A stretch of DNA of 64,000 bases from Meandrina meandrites (taxonomy: Eukaryota > Cnidaria > Anthozoa > Scleractinia > Meandrinidae): positions 1,524,501 through 1,588,500 of the forward strand of contig OY855909.1 of the NCBI GenBank assembly GCA_963693305.1, given 5' to 3'. The notes beneath the pieces were generated by a model. It had not been told where the DNA came from. It saw nothing but the letters and a program-made list of their open reading frames with translations, and ran no database searches. Made by a program: the position numbers and the translations under genes. Of the stretch, positions 57,794 to 64,000 are shown piece by piece. The first letter of the stretch is position 1, and each line of letters opens with the position of its first letter.

Positions 57794-59100
57794 TTACTTT
57801 GACTCAGGGCCGGGCTGAAGATTGAATCATTATCAACGGGAAAGGGAGGGAGGTCTGCAAAAAAAAAAGAACTTTCTGTACAGGAAAAGTGGAGCGGTTT
57901 GCAGAGAGGGAAAATACGTACAAATACAAGCCCCCTTGGATCCTGTTTGAGTGAAAAAAAAATCTTGGAAAGATAGATAAAATTATTAAAATTAGGAAAA
58001 TTATCCACTGCCATCTCCGCCCCCGCAGAAATAAACGTTCATCCCTTACACGTGTCATGCAGACATTCTTTAGCTCACCAAAAATTGGAAGTAGTTCTCA
58101 AATTGTACAACGAAGCAAGCGAAGAGATGCGTCTAATTTCTCCTTACAACAACAGTACATTTTCGTACAGACAGGTGATGAGAATTGAGAAAGTCGTCAT
58201 TTATGGTCTTGATGTACATCCAAATTCTCACAGCTAACATTGAAAGAATTGTATGGTAATAAGTTAGTGGAATTAAAATTTCTATTTTGAGACTATGGGT
58301 TTTGTCAGGGATCTCAATGTAGCTCCCCTTCCACGCTCCCATCGTCCTTTCGCGATCAGAAAAAAAGAGCGCCTGGTCACAGTTAGTTTCATCATAAAGT
58401 TAAGTTGATAAAATTATCGTAAAATCATACTGTTGTGTAACAAAAGTGACTACAACTCAAATTTTTGATAGCTGTTCATTATTATTTTTCATTATTATTT
58501 GTCAGTAACAGTGTAGTTACAAGTATTTCAGATGAGATCCCCTTTTGCAAGTTCAGCGATTAACAATGAACATCTTAATCAAACCTCAGTTTCCCATGAA
58601 ATTCGCTCACTAAAAACTTGCTAGGGATTTTAAATCAAGAGAGAATTCCTATATGACCAAATTTTGTAAAATAAGACTTTAATTATTTATGGGGGGATTT
58701 AACAAAAACGCTGTTTCCATCGACTGACTTCATTTTAGTAACAATTCGTGAACTTTGATTTCCTTTAATTTGCTTTATGCACAAGATACATGTTAGAGAC
58801 TACGTTTAATAGTGTACATAAATAACCCATATTCAGTATTTGAAATAAAAATAATTACGCCTTTTCAAATGAGTGTTTTGCTATATTCTATCCTGAAAAG
58901 TAGTAGCAAAGATTATGCTAGAGCTCGCGTTTTAACTTGCGGTACACCCATCAAGCGTGCTTGAAGAATATTCAGTCCCATGAAATATGAATTAATTCTT
59001 ATCAGTATTCTGTTTACCCGAAAACACGTTGTAAACGAGGATGATTCACTAACGCTTCTATTAGCTTCCTCTCCCTTTTACTGAAACGAGTATCTGGGTA
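57794..59100. other. Intergenic, no gene seen
   Basis: AT-rich. The short frames have no recognisable domains. Confidence 0.5.
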
Positions 59101-59760
59101 TTAATTTCTCCCGTGGTCAAAATGATTTTCCGCTTGGTTAAATCTCGGTGGATGCCTGTGTTCGAGTGAGCTTGTAGAATCTCGAGTGTGAACAAATTCC
59201 AGGATATTGTGCGAGAAGACTTGAGGAGTATTTTCTTCCTCGAATTCCATCATAGGGCTGTAACTTCGCTGGATTTCAATATATGTCGCGCTGGAAACAT
59301 CACTGCCACTTCTCGTAACAAAAGGATCTCCTGACGGGTGGAAAAATACTGTACTCCTTTCGCCTCTCGCGAAGTAATCGGAGGCAATGTCGTTCTCGGC
59401 GGTTTCGTTAGGGATGCAGTCGTCCTCGAATTCTATAGTCGGACTGTAGCCCCTTTGCACTTCCATGTATCCAGTGCGATGAACTGGCAAGGAGTCGTGA
59501 ATATTGAAAACAAATTCTTGTGTACCAAGTGTATGGTGTGTAGCTGTGGGCACGTTTCGCCTCGCAGTTTCACTCTTCTTTTGACATTCTCGTTGATGTT
59601 CCATCAGCTTGTCGGAAGGGCACAGTTCGTCGCATATTTCGCAAGGCAATGCTACAATAATCTTGCTTTCATTTGATGAGTCTCGGCTTTGCTGACTTTC
59701 TCTGGCCGCCTTATCGTCCCCTCCACTTGACTCAACGAGCGCTTGTTTTTCTTTATTCAT
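59101..59760 (-). CDS. Zinc-finger-like protein with duplicated motif, function unknown
   Basis: A single-exon frame of 219 residues from ATG 59760 to a stop at 59101. The N-terminus is polar. Residues 39-60 (PCEICDELCPSDKLMEHQREC) give C40, C43, H55 and C59, a C2HC finger like TRAF-type/XAF1-type or UBZ fingers. A motif occurs twice: GYMEVQRGYSPTIEFEDD (97-114) and TYIEIQRSYSPMMEFEEE (159-176), 62 residues apart. The repeated YSPxxEFE could be a phosphorylation or docking motif (inference). No membrane segment or signal peptide. Conservation of the duplicated motif argues that the frame is real; it could also be one exon of a larger gene. Confidence 0.6.
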   Translation of the reverse strand: MNKEKQALVESSGGDDKAARESQQSRDSSNESKIIVALPCEICDELCPSDKLMEHQRECQKKSETARRNVPTATHHTLGTQEFVFNIHDSLPVHRTGYMEVQRGYSPTIEFEDDCIPNETAENDIASDYFARGERSTVFFHPSGDPFVTRSGSDVSSATYIEIQRSYSPMMEFEEENTPQVFSHNILEFVHTRDSTSSLEHRHPPRFNQAENHFDHGRN

Positions 59761-61476
59761 TTTCTGACTTCCTCTGACGGATTTGTTAACGTGACTGTTT
59801 TAACCTTCATCTATCTTTGCGGTTGGTCGAAATACTCCATCAATATCTTTTAGAATAAGTCTAATAACTACCCTTTTCCCCAGTCAGACATTTGCGCTGA
59901 TTAGTTGGATGGATAGTATCTCACAGAATTCGCACGGAAAGCTGGGGTTCTGCTTTTCGTACGAGTTAATAAAAATGCATGTATGTTGAATTAAGTCTCA
60001 ACGGATAACACACACTTTGCATATCAGTCTTAAAGATCCAATATTCTTTTAGATAAAAAATTATCTTAATAATATAAAGTGAAATTACTAGCCGTTTGTT
60101 AGCTTCATTTAATAAACGAATGCCATCCAATTGCAAAGATCGAGAGCGTCATGATTTTTTCTTTCTTTTTTTCCCAACCACCCAATTTAAGCACGATCTT
60201 CTTTGATTTTCTATTGTTCCATAAAATTAAGCTAATTGCGCTTTGTGCTTGCTTTTTCACGTTTACCAGTGAGAGGCAATATTAATATCATTGACGTTTT
60301 GACGGTGGTGTCTTCTACCGCTCAGTAATTAACTATCAGGAAATGCTTCACTGCGCGACCAATACAGAATTTAATTATAGGCTCCGTGCTGAAACCAATA
60401 TCCGATTTAAAAAAAAAAAAGCAAATTGAAAATGTGATGTTAAACGCGTCATGAACAAATACGCTCATTGTGCATTCAACAAGTGAATTGGAGTACCTGG
60501 AGTATCATACAGTGAACTATCTCTAAGACGGACACCCTCTGGACCGGCCCCAACTGTCCAGTAAGGCACTACCTCTCTAGAACCTCTATTTTCATTCGCC
60601 CGCTGTAAACACTACCTCTATTGTTATTCAGGGATAGGGGCATTGTTATGACCTGTTATCTATTGTTCTAAGAACCAATGAAGTAACTCGTTCCGAGAGG
60701 TAGTGGGCGACCCCAACTGTCCGTCTTAGAGAGGTGTCCGGCTTATAGAGAGTCGGCGTAACGTGACACCAGAAAGGCTAAGATAGGTTCTACGTTTGTT
60801 TAAGCAGAATTCCATATGGACTTCTGGTGTTAGATATCTTTACGAATCAGTATTTTAGACAGGTAGATGAGCGTGCGTCCACGACGGCGAACAACTCTAC
60901 TCTACATTAAAAAATTAAAATTAAGAACAAAGTTCCTCTTTCCTTCGTCTGAGTGATTATCTGGCTGTATTTCTGGAATTTTCAGATGACCTATCAAGGC
61001 GAGAAAATAAAATAAAAATTAGACCTTACTTATGAAAGGAAATTAAACTAAACAAAGAAGTACGTACTAAGTATGTGAGGCGAATTTGTTGTGAAACGAC
61101 CATGAAACGATCAGGGAAGCGGAAACGTGAGAGTTCACCCTGGGTTAGGAAAAAACGAGTGGCGTTCCAACTTTTGGCTCTAGTAGTTCCTGATGCAGCG
61201 ATAACATCATGTTCTATAGCCTATTATCTCTATAATTATATAGCTGTCAGGAAATCCTATATTGCCGGCACAACTATTATCTTGTAATTTCTGAGAGCTG
61301 TCCAATTTAGGATAAATTTGAAAAGTTTCACTAAGGGCTTATGCAAAAGCTGTCCAAGCTGTCCTCGGAATTTTTTTCATCCAATTATTTCCAAATTGGA
61401 CAGCATGTTGTCCTATTAGTATTACATATACCAACATCATGGATGAAATACTGGTGATCATAGTTTGCAGTGTTAA
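59761..61476. other. Intergenic, repeat remnants
   Basis: Between about 60512 and 60757 CTCTAAGACGGACA and CTGTCCGTCTTAGAGAGG face each other across about 200 bases, a foldback repeat. The 70-residue frame at 61075-61287 is not convincing. Confidence 0.5.
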
Positions 61477-62313
61477 GGTGGCTTACTACAGTTTTGAGGG
61501 ATAAAATTGCCCAACTTTGAACTTTTTTTGTTAAATGCTCAAAAATGTTTTTCCCTGTCTCTAATTACTGTTTGTTACAGTATACAACCATCATAAGCGA
61601 CATTCCAACCATATAGGTGCTAAAGATAGCCAAAATAAGCAACCGAGTGCTTAAGAGGGGACTGGGCACTAGCAGTTTCCATAGCGTTTTACTCAAAATC
61701 TACCCGTATGACCCTACCTCAAAATTTCATAAATTAAAAATTACCTTTGATTGAACACTCATGCAAAAATAAACAAAAATCTGTAAGATGGATTTTTCGC
61801 AAAATAGGAAAATGTCGTATTTTCGCTATTTTAAAAATAGCTCGAAATCGGTCTTACAGATTTTTCTTAAATTTTGGCCGCGGACGTGTTTCAACCCTAT
61901 GAATAATTTGTGAAAATTTCATTATGGGTCGTACGGCAGGTTTTTGAGTAATTTGATGTCAAAAAAAAAGTTTGCACAACCTCCGACAGGATCCGAATTG
62001 CGTATGCCTTTTCATTTAGCACGCGCTCGTGCGACGCAATGCATCGCGTGCGATAAAGAAAGACAAAATTAGAACTCCTCTACCGGGCTATTTATCAACC
62101 TTCCTGCTCTTAACTCTTTTCAGTCCTAGGTAATAAAACATTTCTGAAAGTATTTGGAAATTTCAATTTGGTTTAACGCGATTTAAGTGCTGAAACTTAT
62201 TTGTGCTGTTTTAGAGTTGCTCGCGCAATTTTTATCCGCGCGAGCAATATTGACGACAGGCAGAAAATCGTAGCGCGCGCTCTTGAGTCTCTTAAATACT
62301 GTAGTAAGCCACC
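61477..62313. mobile_element. TTAA-flanked MITE
   Basis: Ends GGTGGCTTACTACAGT and ACTGTAGTAAGCCACC are perfect inverted repeats, each bordered by TTAA (61473-61476 and 62314-62317). TTAA duplication is used by piggyBac and Kolobok elements. 837 bases without coding capacity. Confidence 0.85.
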
Positions 62314-62317
62314 TTAA

Positions 62318-64000
62318 GTGCTGGGAGTAGTTAACCCTCGCTCTAAAGTTTTGAAAGTCGCTGTCACTAGAAGCTGTTGTTATTCTTCATCCACGTGTGT
62401 TTCGTCTAAGAGGGAAGCTGCATCGGATGCTGAAGGTTGGTCTTTATTTTTTCTGCCTTTTCTTTCCCATTGTTGTTTTCAGGAAGATTAAAAACATATG
62501 CACTTAGGTTTAGAGTAATCAGTTGCCTTTTTTGTTCGTCATTGTGAACTATTTAACGACTTCATAATCATGCAGATCATAAGTTAATAAATGTGCACAC
62601 ATTACCATCGGCCTCTCCTGGATTTATTCAGAAATTTGAAGCCATCCATATGATCTTCTCCAGCAAAAGGAGGCCTGATATACATTGCTCTAGCTCACAC
62701 TCTTTCCTCCTTAACTGATCTAGTGATCCTCAACTTACTTCCCCTACATACCCATGCAAAGATTTTTTTGACCAGAATTCAGTGATGGGTGTGTGACTAT
62801 CTGAGAAGTTGAAAGTTGTGTAACCATGGGAAGGTATTTTGTGCAGGCTGCAGGTTGAAACTTCGACCTGCCTAATTTATTTTGTACAATCATACCATTT
62901 TCAATGACCTTCCATGACCCACGGTTACATGCCAATTCCATGATTTTCCAGGCCTGGAAAATAAAAATCGTAAAATCCCATTTCCAGATTTTCCATGGAC
63001 CCATCCATATGAAACCTGCTTGCGGTTGGCCTTTCAAGTGGGTTTTTAAGTAACTTCAACTTGAATAAAATGTTTTTTTTTTAACCTGCGAAAGCTACCT
63101 GTCATAAATCCACACAACTTCTTATCGGTCATTTTTTTCTTAAAACTTGGAAATATTCCCTGTATGTTCTTTTATTTTGCCAAACTCTGTTTTCTGTCAA
63201 TTTCTGCAAAAAGAAATCTTTAAGAAATGAAACATTTGTTTCCATATTTGCCTTAAATTTTTCACACAAAAATATAAAACTGGACTTTCCCGAAAAGGCC
63301 TCTTCAGTAAAACCCAATCAGCGAAGTAAAATAGCCAACTTAATGAATAAATGTTTATTTTACATGAAGATACAACTACATTCTATAAAGTATACCAATA
63401 CAATAACTCAGTTTGGAGGAAGAATATTCAGTTTCGATTCAGGTCAACACACATAACAAATGTAAGACAACCCTATGGTTTTCATGATCAACAAAGTGGT
63501 TTGTCATGCTCCATAGGACACGGCCGAGATATTTCGTCCTCTGCCACTGCACCGTGACATTGACGGTGACGTTCGTCAGGTACGTTGATGCAGCTTTGTA
63601 TTTATGACAGCTCTCAGCTCAATGATCCGCTCTCGGCTGCGTATTCATCAACAGTTGATCTTGATTACGCAAAACATGGCAATGGACATCAAGCTAAGAT
63701 AATAGAGGCTACACTGTCCAACACGACAGTCATGATGATCATATTTTTCCCTTTCTGTGGAACGGGTAAAACAATAACCTCCGACGCGACGCAGACGTCC
63801 TTTTGTCTCGTCTCGTCACGCATGACGAGCCAAAAGAACGTGGCTAAGGCTATTGTAGTAAAACAATGAAATGATGGGAAACTGATTGGAAATATTGATA
63901 AAACTGTTGATAATTCGTATGTAGTATAGTACCTTTTACTTCTTGGGGTTGTCCTTCGATATTGGAGCTAGAATTGACCAGCAGTGGCACTTACAAATTT
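62318..64000. other. Right end of window, no supported gene
   Basis: A repeat-like tract at about 62880-63030 contains TTTCCAGGCCTGGAAAAT. AATAAA-type signals are on both strands near 63340. Frames at 63351-63557 and 63585-63869 lack recognisable motifs. A gene extending beyond 64000 cannot be excluded. Confidence 0.4.

Noticed and set aside
61075..61287. 70-residue frame with a basic start and hydrophobic end
   Set aside because: Too short, unsupported by motif or splice signals.
63351..63869. Possible exons at the right edge of the window
   Set aside because: A CAG|GTACGT donor-like site at about 63580 and short frames exist, but none gives a recognisable protein.
1..64000. Search for CRISPR arrays, rRNA and functional tRNA genes
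   Set aside because: Tandem repeats here are minisatellites without spacer structure, and tRNA-like boxes occur only in SINEs.

Overview
The window looks like anthozoan cnidarian DNA, most likely from a stony coral. It is AT-rich, genes have many introns with GT-AG borders, many short inverted-repeat elements sit in introns, and the proteins are animal types (Spondin-N proteins, claspin, TFIIE-beta, a 4CL-like acyl-CoA synthetase). The species cannot be named from sequence alone.

Region 1 (about 0-32 kb) is an expanded family of secreted, probably GPI-anchored Spondin-N proteins. Four tandem units lie at 593-9397, single genes at 22082-25160 and 27752-30096, and a broken copy at 31255-32201. 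The first four units appear to be one gene. Only unit 1 has a promoter. Units 1-3 carry a GTAAGT donor just before the C-terminal anchor, and units 2-4 have a 3' splice site exactly where the signal peptide ends, all in the same phase. This predicts a 1171-residue protein with four Spondin-N domains.

Region 2 (about 10.0-21.45 kb) is a nested insertion within that array. The core is an apparently complete, intact P-element-like transposon (11502-20467) with inverted ends and a 7-8 bp target duplication. It has two genes: an 8-exon transposase of 1095 residues whose C-terminus looks like a cysteine-protease domain, and a one-exon accessory protein on the other strand. It sits inside an older insertion that keeps a Ulp1-like protease exon and CCGTGACGG repeats.

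Region 3 (about 33-57.5 kb) holds housekeeping genes: a LINE fragment, a 7-exon mitochondrial-type acyl-CoA synthetase of the 4CL family (34246-41360), single-exon TFIIE-beta (44223-45092, minus), and head-to-head with it a 17-exon claspin gene (45393-57516). Introns and spacers are full of MITEs, SINEs and minisatellites. A decayed last exon of a second acyl-CoA synthetase lies at about 25.3 kb among the spondin genes.

Region 4 (57.5-64 kb) is sparse: a one-exon zinc-finger-like gene (59101-59760, minus), a TTAA-flanked MITE, and no other gene I can support. All gene models come from reading frames and splice signals only. No database search or transcript data were available.
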